From assembly GCF_000208745.1 (NCBI RefSeq), contig NC_030856.1, forward strand, positions 8,693,367 through 8,757,366: a stretch of DNA of 64,000 bases, in the 5' to 3' direction. Below are positions 38,921-51,310 of this stretch, in pieces (within the stretch, counting starts at the first letter, position 1; every line of letters starts with the position of its first letter). The notes beneath the pieces are model-generated. The model was not told the origin of the DNA, made no database searches, and worked only from the letters and a program-made list of their open reading frames with translations. Source of the stretch: Theobroma cacao (lineage: Eukaryota; Streptophyta; Magnoliopsida; Malvales; Malvaceae). Both the position numbers and the translations under genes were made by a program.

Positions 38921-39591
38921 CACAACCGAGCAATGAATCTTCAGTTACGAGTTCGGTTGATTGTTTCTCCAAGATTGATTGACGCAATTCTTTCATCTAC
39001 CTGCTTTTCCCAAACCACCCCTCCCCCAAAAAGGAAAAACCAACAAAGAAAGGAAGGAAAAAGGAACATTAATTAGAGACATCCTTAGCAACATTGATCT
39101 AAGCAAGAAAGTATCTAAACCAATTTAAAGGCTGCAGCTACAAAGAAGAAAAGGGGGCTTGGCGGCAGCAATCTACAGCCGGTATTTAATGAAACAACTT
39201 GCTTCCATTCATTCTAATCATTAAACAAAACAGAGTAATCAGAATTTTATTGGGGGCAATCCGAACGTTGGGATGACACAAATATATTTTGGGAAGTGAA
39301 GCAAATGAGCAATCTTCAACAAAATAAGCTAAAATCAGAGCTTGTTTAGGGAGCCTTATAACCGTTACTAACAGACATGAAAATCTCAGTTTCTGGTAAA
39401 TGATCTAGGTTTATTTTAAACGTTTGATATCTTTATTTGGTGACAGGATTGGTTTCTTTTCAACCAATCCAAATCCTCTTGTAGCAGATTTCCCTTTTTT
39501 TCTTTGGTTGAATAATAAATCTTCAAATTTTCCAAAAAAAGAAGTAAATGAAACTCGTTGTTTACCTGAGGAATTTGATTTAAACGGTGCT
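38921..39591. other. 3' flank of CNL1
   Basis: Mixed-composition sequence downstream of the CNL1 C-terminal exon, probably including its 3' UTR. No other gene seen. Confidence 0.4.
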
Positions 39592-41858
39592 TTACTTCAT
39601 TCCTTTACCAACGAACCGAGGTTGCAGAATATTCTTAGCACTTGGAAAGTCCCACTCTACTGATTTCCACCATTCCTTTGGATATACACGGATTATACAG
39701 GAAGAATGAGAAGATGATGGGTCAGTGTCTTGGAAAACAGGAAGATGTAGAGGCATCCTTTTCAGATTTGGACATTTCCTTACTTCAATAACCCGAAGAG
39801 AGTCGCATTTCATGGCCGTATTTGAACTACAGATGCTCTTTAGCTTTGGTAATTTCTTTAATTTCAACTCTCTTAATTTGGGAAGACTGAACATCATGGG
39901 CGAATGCGTTCCTTTTCCCTTGTGATTTTCTTCCTCTTCTTCCGATGCTATTATTTCCTCCATTTTTCCACAATGACCAACTTCCAGGTACTCCAGGTTT
40001 TGGAGATCATGTCCGAACTCAAATGGAAATAGCTGCTTCATGTTTGAGCATCCTTCAATCCGAATTGATTTAAGATGGGAAAAGATGCCTAGCAGAGGCA
40101 GTGCAGTGCTCGATGTAGAAACATCTCCTACTTTAACAAGCATACGCAGGTTATCCAATTTTTCAAGCCACAAGAGCTCAAGGTTCTCAAATGCGGTGCA
40201 CGGTGATGAGGACGATGATGAAAAGTCAAGCACGGATTCCATCCCTTTACAATCATGAATCAAACAGAACCTCAACTCGTTTGTTTGTTGGAACAAGGAA
40301 ATGTCGCTTAAGCTTCTCAGGTTGTGGCACTCAAAAATACTCAGACGCCAAAGGTCACTTGGGAGCACTACTGGATCTTCACTTCCTACCTGACACCCAC
40401 TCAAAATCACATCCTTCTTGGGCATACTATCTGGAAGCTTTGGCTGGAGAGACTTGACTACAAGCTCACCAAAATTCTTTTCCAATATCTCTACAATTGT
40501 GGTACGCTTCACAGCACCAACCACTTCCAAACGTCCCCATGTCCCACGTCCCTCTGTCCCATATAAGGACAAGGAGATCGCACCTTCAGCAATCAATAGT
40601 GACACAGTTAAATGGTACGCCCAAATTATCAAATTTAACTTCTAATATGACAATTATAACCATGTGCTAGGAAAGCTATAAGGAATCATCACTGTCACTA
40701 TATCATTTCGGTATATACAAAAGCATAAACTTCCAAAATGTAAATAATTAACTACATACATATACATTTACAGTAATATAAATTTAACAATTTTGTCCTT
40801 GTATAAATATTTATATATCCATATATCTATGTATAAATATAACTCAACGGATTCAATAAGTGTTAAACATTGACCACTTAAATATTATCATAAAAATTTT
40901 AACATTAATAAGTTTGCTTTTACATTAAATATTTATGTTTTATTAGTATAAATTAGTATCAACAATACTTATATTTTAATCCAACTAAAATGTGTCAAAA
41001 TTGTAGACTACTTATCAAATAATATCACTAAAGAGTTTAAATCAAACTTAAATATATCCCAAGTGTATAACTGCATTAAAAATCATTGACAATTGTCTGG
41101 GCGTTTTTGGTTGCATTTAGTTTTATTGGAAATTTTAGACAGTAAATTAAACTAAAAGTTGAGATTTGTTCATTTTTTTAAAAAAAAATTCATATACTAC
41201 ATTTGAAAATGCTAGTAGGATTTTAATATCTATCCTAAAAGGAAATCAATTAATAATTAGAATTTGGACGCATGAACCGACAGCAGTGTGGAAAGACCTG
41301 GTTGATTTTGGGGCCAACAGCAGATTGAGGCCGGAAAAGGCCTTTTTATGGTATTTTTTGCCGATTTAGCATCAATTGGTATGAGGGAGCTAAACTAGCG
41401 GCAGAGCCACGTTGAAGCCAAGATTTTTAAAAAAATTTTATGAGTATATGTATTTATAATCTATATAATATATATATATATATGAAAGTATGGATACTTA
41501 AAAAATTTTAAATTGATGAAAACATATATTTTTATTTATTATATTTCTAAATTATCATTTTAAGTATTTTATTATAACTATTATTTAAAATTATCTGATT
41601 TGTAAATAAAAATTCTAACTACATCAAATGATTATCATTAAAAAATTATAAATATTAACAAGATTTATTCAATTTGTACATATGAATTTGTTGAATGATT
41701 TTCATTTAAAAAATGCTTTCCCTTAATTCTAATAGAATTTAATATTTATGACTTAATATTACAAAATTAAAATTTTTTTTATTTTATATTAAAATTTTAT
41801 TTTTAAATAAATAAAACACAAATATTTACATAAGCTTAAGAACTAGAACATACATACA

Positions 41859-41934
<76 letters not shown>

Positions 41935-44900
41935 NAACAATATATAGTAATATATATATATATAATTTTTTTAAATTATTGATCATATATTTGTCATTTT
42001 TATCAAAAAAATATTTTTATTATAAAATTACATGTACAATGGACATGTCCAAGTATTATTACAAGTAAATTAGTATAAGTAAATAGCCTTAGAGAAACAT
42101 AACTTAAACCATCATTATGTTCAAAGATAAACTCTCTTGCCTTAAGTTAAACCCTAATTTATAAAAATCACAATAAGATTTTTACTTTTGCTAAACCATA
42201 CTTATTTTCTCCAAATGTGTTACTTTCCAAACTTTTCACATAATTCTTGAATATTTATTAGTTCAAAAAGAAAAAAAAAATAGAGTACTTTCAATTTTTT
42301 CCACGTATAAATAATTTTCTTAAATTTCTTTTTCGTAAATAATATAATTAATGTATCTAATATGAGTTTTACAAAATTCATTTTTGACATAGTTTGATTT
42401 ATTCTAAGATACATAAATTTTGTTATTAATTACAACTTTCACAATGAGGAATTAGAATCCAAGTTTTTAATCTGGCTATAAGAGTGGGGCCATAAACTTC
42501 TATGATCCTTAGCAATATTATGTGATAATACATGGGTGAAAGAGCAGAAATGACATTATGAAACCAAGTATCAGGTATCCCTAATTAGGTTGGAAAACAT
42601 ATCCAATTCTACACATTAGCCATTTATAAAACTATTGAGTGGAAAATTACACGATGAAAAGGAAAATTGATATCAACAGTTAATTATCATTAGGAAATTA
42701 ATCTAGTGAAATTTTATGTGTTCGATTTGATAAGAATGTACCTTTGATGTTCGGCATAATTTTCACAAGTTCCTCGTGGTGGGTCAGTTTGGACATGTTG
42801 ACCTTCAACTTGATAACAACGTCTGGGCCTACTTCAAGTGGTCTGACATCAAATTTGGCTTCAAGTGGTGCCATGACAAGCAAGTAAGAAGTAAGCCTTT
42901 GACCTTGTATAGACTTGCTGTACAAATTAAAGTCTATCAAGTCATTAAATCTTGCTTCAAATGTCTCTAGCTTCCTTAATCTAGCTGCATCAGATCCATT
43001 TATTTTTAAAGTACTTGATTCAACGTCAAATACCAAGCATTGCAGAGAAGTAAGCTTAGACAGAACTCCACTTGGCAGCTCCTTTAAGCTCTCTGTTTTT
43101 AAATTGAGATATATGAGATCTGCTAACATTTCCAAACCAGTAGGGACCTCTTCAATAGCTGTACTACCCAAGTCCAGCTTTCTCAGTGCTTTAAGCTTTT
43201 CTAACGAAGGCACATATCTCAAGTTTTCGCATCCATGAAGCACCAAGGCTTTAAGCTTTTCCAAGTTTGACACAGAATTGGGCAGTTGCTCAATATCACT
43301 ATTAGAAAGATCAAGAATGTTGAGTCTATGCATGTGCTGAAAAAATGATTCTGCTATCTTATGTAAGAACCCATTATTTTGCAATAATAAGGTTGAAAGT
43401 GTCTCACAATTGGGTGACAAGTCGGGAGGAATTTCTGATATGTAATTATTCATGAATGAAGCTTTTTCAATATCATTTGCCCATTCTTGCTTGCTTGGTA
43501 ATTCTTTTAATCCCGTGCCAGCTTTTACCATGAAGCTAGAGATGTACAATGCTGTATCTCTCATTACATCATGCATCATCACATCACCTCTATCACCCTG
43601 CTTTTCTAACAAACAATTGTTTTCCAGCCTATTTAATATACTATGACCCCTATCATACATTTCTTGTCGACTCCCAATTTCAAGGAATCCCTCATCTATC
43701 CAATATTCTATTAATTCCATTCTTGAAATTATCTGATCTTCTGGATACAATGAACAATATAAGAAACAATTTTGAATTTTTGAATCTTCCAAACGATCAT
43801 AACTGAACTTCAATCGCTCAAAAATTTCATTATCTGTGCCCCTAACACTTCTTACATGTTCCTGTAATTCTCTTAATGCATTCCTCCATTCATGAACATC
43901 ATATTTTCCTTTCATACTCCCAGCTATTACCCTAATGGCCAAAGGTAACCCATCACACTCTTTAACAATACATTCCAAAAAGTCTTTTAAGGATGGAACC
44001 TTTAGAACCCCACGTCCGACATTCTCTAAGAATAAATTCATGGACTCCTCATTTGAAAGTGGCTGCACTTTGACTATCTCACAGTCCATAGACATACAAA
44101 CATCAACCGATCTACTAGTTAACACCACTTTACTCCCATTGCTTGGTGTTGGTTTAGGGATCCCTACCTCCAAGAGAGAAAACTTTTTCCAAACATCATC
44201 CAAAATCAATACATATCTTCTTTGTCCCAATTGTTCCATTAACGCTGCTACTCGTTTGTGTTCAAGTTCTGGAAAAGGTACAATTTTCACAGCAATAGCA
44301 ATTTGTTCTTGTAATTTGGTGATGTTGAGCTCCTTTGAAACAGTGACCCAAATCACTTCATCAAATAGACCTTTAGTCTCCTCTGACAGCTTATTGCATA
44401 TGTGCTTCATCACAGTAGTTTTTCCTATCCCGCCCATTCCACAAACTCCAATCATTCCAATTTCATCACCCATCAAATAGTTCCAAATTTTTTCTAACAC
44501 GGTGGTTTCACCTTCTAAATGTTCCAACTGAAAAGTCACTCCACTAGTAGATGGTTTATCCATTACTAGAGCTTCAGTGAAGTTACCTTGCTCAATAATT
44601 TTCTTCACTTGTTCAACCTTTTGGGCAACATGTTTTCCTAGGCGTGCACGTGAAAAACAAGACACATTTTGCACCCTTTGATCAATGTCCTGTATTTCAT
44701 GATTGATGATTTGTACATCTTGAAGCCACTTATCTACTTCTTCCCTTAAAATTTTTCCCCATCGAAGCTCTGTTTTTATTCTCAATTCCACATCTCTCTT
44801 TCTAGTATTTAATAGGTCAAGCTGTGTTTGAAGATTTTTCATCCTTTCTTCGAGTTTTCTGTGATGATCTATATATCTGCATGTTGGAACTCCTAAACAC

Positions 44901-44935
44901 TTTAACATCTCACAAATTGGCCCTACAAGTTCCAT
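39592..44935 (-). CDS. CC-NBS-LRR resistance protein, RPS5/At4g27190-like (CNL1), two-exon model
   Basis: Exon 1 (42742-44935) encodes a coiled coil (HHRKLEERMKNLQ at about 25-38), P-loop GMGGIGKTT (about 166-174), kinase-2 YVLILDDVW, RNBS-B GSKVVLTSRS, GLPLA, RNBS-D CFLYCSLYPED, MHD in MMHDVMRD, and the first LRRs. It would end at donor AAAG|GTACAT. Exon 2 (39592-40583), after acceptor GCTGAAG|G, encodes the second LRR half (DVILSGCQVG to YPKEWWKSVEWD). The phases agree (992 + 2194 nt, 1061 aa) and the joined order matches intact CNL2, which lacks this intron. NLRs detect pathogen effectors and switch on cell death and defence. The start MELVGPI matches CNL2 and follows a leader-intron acceptor (TTGCAG). 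Alternative: the two parts are broken halves, exon 1 alone stopping at 42698. Confidence 0.75.
40584..42741 (-). other. Proposed CNL1 intron with microsatellites
   Basis: About 2.16 kb of AT-rich DNA between the two CNL1 coding parts. The part nearest exon 1 (about 41990-42741) is shared with 49420-50170 beside the NLR pseudogene, so this sequence was already attached to the ancestral gene. It includes an undetermined base at 41935. Confidence 0.5.
41848..41967. repeat. (ACAT)n and (AT)n microsatellite with an N
   Basis: About ten ACAT repeats followed by more than twenty AT repeats. An N at 41935 is followed by another AT run. The N marks an unresolved length or assembly join. Confidence 0.9.
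44419..44440 (-). promoter_or_regulatory. Candidate miR482/2118 target site over the CNL1 P-loop
   Basis: The complement of the P-loop codons reads TTTTTCCTATCCCGCCCATT then CC, which resembles the miR482 family (typical members begin TCTTTCC or similar and end CTCCCATTCC). Plant NLR messages are widely cut here, producing phasiRNAs. The pairing is judged from memory, with about four differences. Confidence 0.35.
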
Positions 44936-46110
44936 AATAAAGCAATTTTCCTGCAATATCATAATACCAATAACGAAATACATTAGTGACATTTATTTTT
45001 TATATTGGTTACCTTATTATTGTATAATTATATACACACACACACGTACACACCAGAAGACAAATATAAATGTTAATTTACCATGCACGAAATATAACTA
45101 AAAAAAATCCCCATTTGTTATCTAATTATGCATTTCCCTTTTTTTCTAATTTACAAAATAGGGCTTATAATATTCATTGATTTGTAAAGCTTGCTTGGCT
45201 GATACTTTAACGAAATGTATAAATTATCAAATGATTTATGGATGATGAACCAAAAAATTCATAACACTCGTTTCAATCTTCTTGTCTAATTAATCAAGTC
45301 AATGCTTAAATTACTAAAATTCCTTGAGATAAATTTGTGTAATTAATAAATTTCTTCTTCTGTTACTCTAATTAATCTTTGATTTAACAGACCAGATTCG
45401 CCCTGCTGCCAGCAGGTCAAACTGTTGCTGAAAACTTGTTCTTCAAATGTTCTCTCTATCCTTCTATCTCTAGAAGTTTGAAAATGGATGAATTAAAGAT
45501 TTCTTATTTAATAATAATCAAAGATTTCATTTCCTTTCTGATTCTCATCCAACAAAGTCAAATAATTATCTCTCCATTTCCCTAATTTGGAATTTCCATA
45601 TTCTCACTTATAACACATATACAGCAAAGATGAAATCAGATTATATTCAAGAAGACAGTCTTCGTATGAAAGAAAAACTCACCAGAGATAAAACAGGCAA
45701 AATATGAAAGTTCCAAAAGACTGATTATCCGAATTTGTTCTGTATTTTCAGAAGTAAATAGAAACAATCAAAAGCGATTTGATCTGGGAAAAAAACTTGT
45801 AAAAATTGGAACAACAGGTAAGTGAAGCTTGAGAATTAAATTAGGCTGCAACTAAAGAAGATGAGTATAAAGCTGTGTGGAAGATGAAGTACCTTGCCCC
45901 GTGTATAAATTCCAAATTGTTGCCTAAAAGATCAGGAATTCTAACACAGAAGCCAATGCTGAAGGTAAGGAAATGAACTGACTTCACCTTGAGTTGAGTC
46001 AACGCAGGATAGTGCAGATTTTTAAATAGAAAAATATGTGTGGAACACTTAATTTTATAGGAATACTTCAGCAAACCAACACGTTCTGTCTAACCAATAT
46101 TCATGCCAGC
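44936..46110 (-). promoter_or_regulatory. CNL1 leader intron, leader exon and promoter
   Basis: An acceptor GATATTGCAG|G lies 15 bases above the ATG (exon starts at 44950). A strong donor CTCTG|GTGAGT lies at 45683/45682, which would give a ~730-bp intron in the leader. A TATA-like CTATAAAAT on the minus strand at about 46052-46060 could be the core promoter. The same acceptor position is seen in CNL2. Confidence 0.45.
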
Positions 46111-47889
46111 CAATTCTGACATTTTTTTTGGATAAGTCACTTCTGCGATTATTTTATAGGAATAATTAAACCTTTAATTTCAATTGTTTTAGTAGTTTTT
46201 ACTTTCACGTCTCAACGTTTAAATTTTATTACTTCAGTCTTAAACCTTTTCAAAGTTTATATCATTAATTTTAAATTTTAAAATTATTTAAATAATTTTT
46301 TTTATTTTTATGTTATTTTCAATAAATCTCTATATCTTTATATTTGATCAAATATTTCTTTATAACTATTAGTTGATTATATGTTGTTAATTAAAACGTT
46401 ATTTATTGTTTTATATCACGTAATATGTTAATACGATATGTTGACATATTATAGTAAATAATAACGCAGCATGATGATATATTTAGTTTTCATATGATTA
46501 CGTGTTATAAAAAAATAATAAGTGATATTTTGATTAATGACAATTAATCAAGTATTAATAATAAAAACTTATATAATTTGATTGAAAATAATAAAAAATA
46601 GAAATAAATGTAAAAAAATAGAAATTAATTATAATTTTTTTAAATAGTTAATGAATTTCTTAAAAGAATATACCCTTTTATATTCATATAAAATGGATTG
46701 TATGATACAAACAAGACGTAAAGATATCGACGAATATGTGTCATTTACTTGATAAGTCGACTCATAATATTTTTTCTTTCCTAATAATTACAAAAGAATC
46801 ATTTGTGCTAAATAAGAAAGTTTTTTAAAAATTGAAAGGAAAATGAAAATTTATAATTTTTGTGAGGATGTTATTCATGTTATCGTGACAAAAGCCGTGG
46901 CACATATTTTCTTGTCATCTAAGTTATAAATTTTTTTTTATAACGACAAAATTTGCACAAAAAATAGTTGTAATGGTGAAGGAGAGGATCTGTGGCTCCA
47001 TCAAGTGAATGAACAACGATGATGGAAGTGACAAGTTAAGCGCATTCCGAGGCTGATGAAGCAAATTTGTGTTAAAAATATATAATTGGGTTTGATTGGT
47101 TGTTGGTATTGATTGAGGTTGTTTTGCAGCTTTTGTGGTGGTTTCTTAGAGTGATTGGTTTCTAAGGCTAGAAGTTGGTACCCTCTTTCATTGCAATCTT
47201 TGAAAATTTTGAGTTTGGGGAATTGTGCTTCTCAGAACATGATTCGGTAGCTGAGAAGAGTGGTGCAAAACTTTTGGGGGTTTAAGTTTTGAGGGATTGA
47301 TATTAGAAAATTTCATTTTAGGGGTTTTTTATTAAAATGTTTTTTTATGTTGAAAATTCTCTCCGAGTCCAATTATTTTGTTAAAATTTTATTAATTAAT
47401 AAAATAATTATATAAGGATGGAACGTAAAACCTTACTTTCAAATTTGCAAGAAATATTGCAAAATAAACCTACTCAAGGTATTACTTGCTTTGCATTTTC
47501 ATACATATAAAGAATGAGTAATAGCAATGGTTTACATGAGTCTAAAAAAAAACAACAATAATAACTTAGGAGTACTACTCTCTTACATTCATTTGAACCT
47601 AACATATGATAGATTAATCTTACCTAATCGCAACATTCCTCGTAGTTTGTTCTGTGCCTGAGTGAAAACTTGCAAATTTGAATGTGAGTAACTATGGTTA
47701 GATAAATCATTAATAGTTTGATTACTCTTACGATAAATATATGTAATTTTGTAAGATAACTGCTTCAAACACTGTGGAATGTACTTGATTTCCCTTTCAT
47801 GTTTTAGAAATGACATTTTCTCAAACAAATTTCATTGAAATCTATAAAATGAGAGAACGGGATCAACTGAAACAAGAAAGATGGGAGTG
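46111..47889. other. AT-rich spacer
   Basis: Contains a diffuse repeat at 46190-46620 related to 54370-54560 and 20380-20620 (TTTAAATTTTATTACTTC and similar). No gene recognised. 46950-47340 is more G-rich but lacks a convincing frame. Confidence 0.5.
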
Positions 47890-47897
47890 CGTGTGAT

Positions 47898-48928
47898 CAG
47901 GGCCGGCCCTTGGGTGAAGCCACCCAAGCAAGGGCTTTAGGCCCTCAATTTTAGAGAAGATTTATGATATTATAATAATTATAATATAATTAATTGTATT
48001 AAAATATATAAAGTTAAAAAATAATTAATAAATTTATTTGTTCTTTCAGTTTTTTAATTATGTACCTAATAAATTTTAATTTTTTATTACTTATTTATTT
48101 CTAGAATGTTATTAATTCTCAATTATATTATCTTATTTATAATAAACTAATAGTTAAATGTATTTAATCGTCTCCAACAGTTATTTTTTTTCTCACTTAT
48201 TTCTCTTATTTTTTATCAACGCATTTAATGATTTCCAACAGTTATTTTTTTCCTATATATAAAACTATTTTTTTTTTCAATGTGTAATATCTACTTTTGA
48301 AATCTTCCTTTCTCATTTGCTCTTTCTTCCTTTCTCATTTGCTCTTTCTTCCTTTAACTTCAATTTTTCTCCAAAGAATACACAAGAAGTCTATTCTTTT
48401 ATTATCTTCATACAGTTGTGAGCCTCATTTGCGGTTTGCAATAAGCATTCAACAATTAGGTATTATTGTTCTAATTTTTACAGAATTTTTTACCTTAATT
48501 TAGAGTTTATATTATATTGTTATATTATTTTTATTTTATGTGATAGTTGCTTTATTTGAATTAGAAATTTTGATTGTTGATTTTATATTAGCCATTTAAA
48601 AAATATAAGATAATTATAATAGTTAAATATTTTTAAAATAATGTTAACAATTTCAGTAAGTGTTACTTTAAGAGAAAGAAGTTTTTCAAAACTAAAATTA
48701 ATAAAATCTTATTTAAGATCAACAATGTCTCAAGAAAGATTAAATGGATTGATTATATTATCAATTGAAAAAGAAATATTAGAAGAACTTGATTATAAAA
48801 GTTTATTAAAAATTTTGTATCTCAAAAAGCTAGAAGAATAAAATTTTAATAAATTTTTTTAATTTCAATAAAAAAAGCCTCATTTGAATATTTCGCTTTA
48901 AGCCTTTGAACTTGTTGAGCCGCCCCTG
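47898..48928 (+). mobile_element. Deleted hAT-family DNA transposon with 8-bp target-site duplication
   Basis: The 8-bp word CGTGTGAT is found at 47890-47897 and 48929-48936, directly outside the termini. The ends are CAGGGCCGGCCCTTGG on the left and, on the opposite strand, CAGGGGCGGCTCAAC on the right: imperfect inverted repeats of the CAGGG(C/G)CGG type common in plant hAT elements. 1031 bp with most of the transposase deleted. A ~22-bp tandem duplication (CTTTCTCATTTGCTC) lies at about 48305-48350. A remnant of the transposase C terminus remains near the right end. Confidence 0.92.
48641..48841 (+). pseudogene. hAT transposase C-terminal dimerisation domain remnant
   Basis: About 66 codons reading LTISVSVTLRERSFSKLKLI then YLRSTMSQERLNGL and LSIEKEILEELDY. 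This is the signature of the hAT C-terminal dimerisation domain seen in ZMYM1-like/TTF-type plant transposases (usually with SAERSFSKLKLIK). The DDE catalytic core is absent, so the element cannot move by itself. Confidence 0.9.
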
Positions 48929-48936
48929 CGTGTGAT

Positions 48937-49301
48937 ACGCAAAGCTGAAAATGAAATGATTTGTGTTTGCTTCTACAAACCTTGGAACTTCCATATGAAC
49001 CTTAACGAAATTGTGCCATTGCATTTGACTTGTTTCAATCCCAAATTAATGCGATGATTTCAAGATTTATTAATATTATGCCCAATTCCTTTCTCATGGA
49101 TACAACAAGTCGTCAAGGGATCAATTTTAAATACGAATTTATTGAATGATTTTCATTAAAAATGTTTTTTGATTAGGAAAATAATTAATAATTTAATATT
49201 ACAAAATTTCAATTATCTATATTTTAAACTAAAATTATTTGTATTTTATACAAAATTTTTATTTTAAAATAAAAAATATATTTACTTATGTTTAAGAACT
49301 A
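48937..49301. other. AT-rich spacer
   Basis: No gene seen. The end leads into the AT microsatellite and the repeat shared with the CNL1 intron. Confidence 0.5.
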
Positions 49302-49342
<41 letters not shown>

Positions 49343-49343
49343 N

Positions 49344-49382
<39 letters not shown>
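49302..49382. repeat. (AT)n microsatellite with an N
   Basis: Two long AT runs separated by an N at 49343, at the position matching the microsatellite at 41848-41967 in the paralogous segment. Confidence 0.9.
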
Positions 49383-49387
<5 letters not shown>

Positions 49388-50156
49388 TCTTAAATTATTG
49401 ATCGTATATTCATCACTTTTATCAAAAAAATTTTTATTATAAAATTACATGTACATTGCACGTGCCCAAAAATTAGTACAAGTAACTTAGTGTAAGTAAA
49501 TAATCCTAGAGAAATATACCTTAAATCATCATTATGTTCAAAGATAAAGCCCCCCACCTTTACTTAAATTCTAATTTTTAAAAATCACAATAACATTTTT
49601 ACTTTTGCTTAAAACCATACTTCCCTTCTCAAAATGTGTAACTTTTCAAACTTTTCACATAACTCTTGAATATTCATTAGTTCAAAAAGAAAAAAAAATA
49701 GAATAGTTTCAATTTTTTCCAGGCATAAATAATTTTCTCAAATTTCTTTTTCCTAAATAATCTAATTAATGTGTCTAATATGAGTTTTACAAAATTCATT
49801 TTTTGACATAGTTTGATTTATTCTAAGATACATATATCTTGTTATTAATTACAACTTTCACATTGAGGAATTAGAATCCAAGTTTTTAATCTGGCTACAA
49901 GAGTGAGGCCATAAAACTTCTATGATCCTTAACAATATTAATTATATGATAATACATTAACCTCTTGAAACACACAGGTGAAAGATCAGGAATCACATTA
50001 TGAAGCCAAGTATCAAATATCTTCTAATTAGGATAGAAAACATATCCAATTCCACACATTAACCATTTATAAAGCTATTGAGCGGAAAATTCCACAGGAT
50101 GAAAAGGAAAACTGATATCAACAGTTAATTATCATTATCCATAATTAATCTTATGA
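49383..50156 (-). repeat. Paralogue of the CNL1 intron 5' part
   Basis: Matches about 41970-42730 (AATCATCATTATGTTCAAAG versus the same with ACC, then AAAATCACAATAA and TTTTTACTTTTGCT). It shows that a segment including NLR exon and intron was duplicated as one block. Confidence 0.8.
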
Positions 50157-51310
50157 AATTTTATGCGTTTGATTTTATCCATATGTAGCTTTGATGTCCG
50201 TCACAATTCTCATAAGTTTCATGTGGTACGGCAGTTTGGACATGTTGAGCTTTAAGATGATAGCAATGTTCAAGCCTACTTCAAGTGGTCTGGCATCAAA
50301 CTCGGCTTCAAGTGGTTCCATGACAAGCAAGCAAGAAGTAAGCCTTTGACCTTGTATAGACTTGGTGTACAAATTAAAGTTATCAAGTGACTAAATATTG
50401 TTTCAAATGTCTCTAGCTTCCTTTGCTTCAGATCCATTTATGTTTGAAGTACTTGATTCAACGTCAAATATCTAATATTGCATACAAGAAAGCTTAGATA
50501 GAACTGCACTTGGCAACTATTTTAAGCTCTCTGTTTTTGGATTAAGATATGTGAGATCTACCATTGGGGATCTCTTCAATAGTTGTATTACACAGGTCCA
50601 ACTTTCTCAGTGCCTTATATCTTAAGTTTCTGCATCCACGAAGCACTAAGGCTTTGAGCTTTTCCAAGTTTGATACAGAATTGGGCAGTTGCTCAATATT
50701 CGTATAAGAAATATAAAAATTGCTGAGTCTATGCATGTGCTGAAAAAATGATTCTACAATCTTTCGTAAGAACATATTATTTTTCAATAATAACGTTAAA
50801 AGTGTCTCATAATTAGGTAACAAGTCGGGAGGAATTTTTTATATCGAATTCTTCATAAATGAAGCTTTTCAAAGATTTTTTTGCCTATTCTTACTTGCTT
50901 GGTAATTCTTCGAATCCCATGCCAGTTTTCACCATAAAGCTGGAACAAAAACTTTTGATGTACAATGCTATATCTGTCATTACATTGTGCATCTTCACAT
51001 GACCTCTATCAATATGCTTTTCTAACAAACAAATATTTTTCAGCCTATTTAACATACTATTACCCCTATCATACATATCTTGTGACTATTAATATCAAGG
51101 AATCCTTCATCTATCCAATATTCTATTAATTCTATCCTTGAAATTATACAATCTTTCAGAGATGATGAGCAATACAAGAAACAATTTTGGATTTTTAAAT
51201 CTCCCAAACTATCATAACTGAACTTCAATCACTCAAATATTTCAGTGCCTTTCACACTTCTTACATATTCACGTAACTGTCTTAATGCATTCCTCCATTC
51301 AGGAACATGA
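50157..51310 (-). pseudogene. Truncated CNL pseudogene
   Basis: Clear relative of CNL1 exon 1 from around RNBS-C/D to the exon end (MYDRGNSMLNRLKN, KMHNVMTDIALYI, LPNSVSNLEKLKALVLRGC, SIQGQRLTSCLLVMEPLEA). There are several frameshifts and small deletions. The MHD motif reads MHN. The coiled coil, P-loop and kinase-2 are missing; homology stops near 51310 (after CATTCCTCCATTCA) where AAAATATTTTAC-type repeat sequence begins. The exon-1 splice donor G|GT of CNL1 is GCT here, so the frame runs into a stop (IKATYG, end). No exon-2 counterpart follows. Confidence 0.88.

Noticed and set aside
43935..44480. 181-codon plus-strand frame opposite CNL1
   Set aside because: Antisense shadow of the NB-ARC coding sequence; similar shadows occur opposite CNL2.
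44936..44992. Upstream ATG giving CNL1 nineteen extra residues
   Set aside because: The extra codons overlap a good splice acceptor (TTGCAG) and have no counterpart in CNL2.
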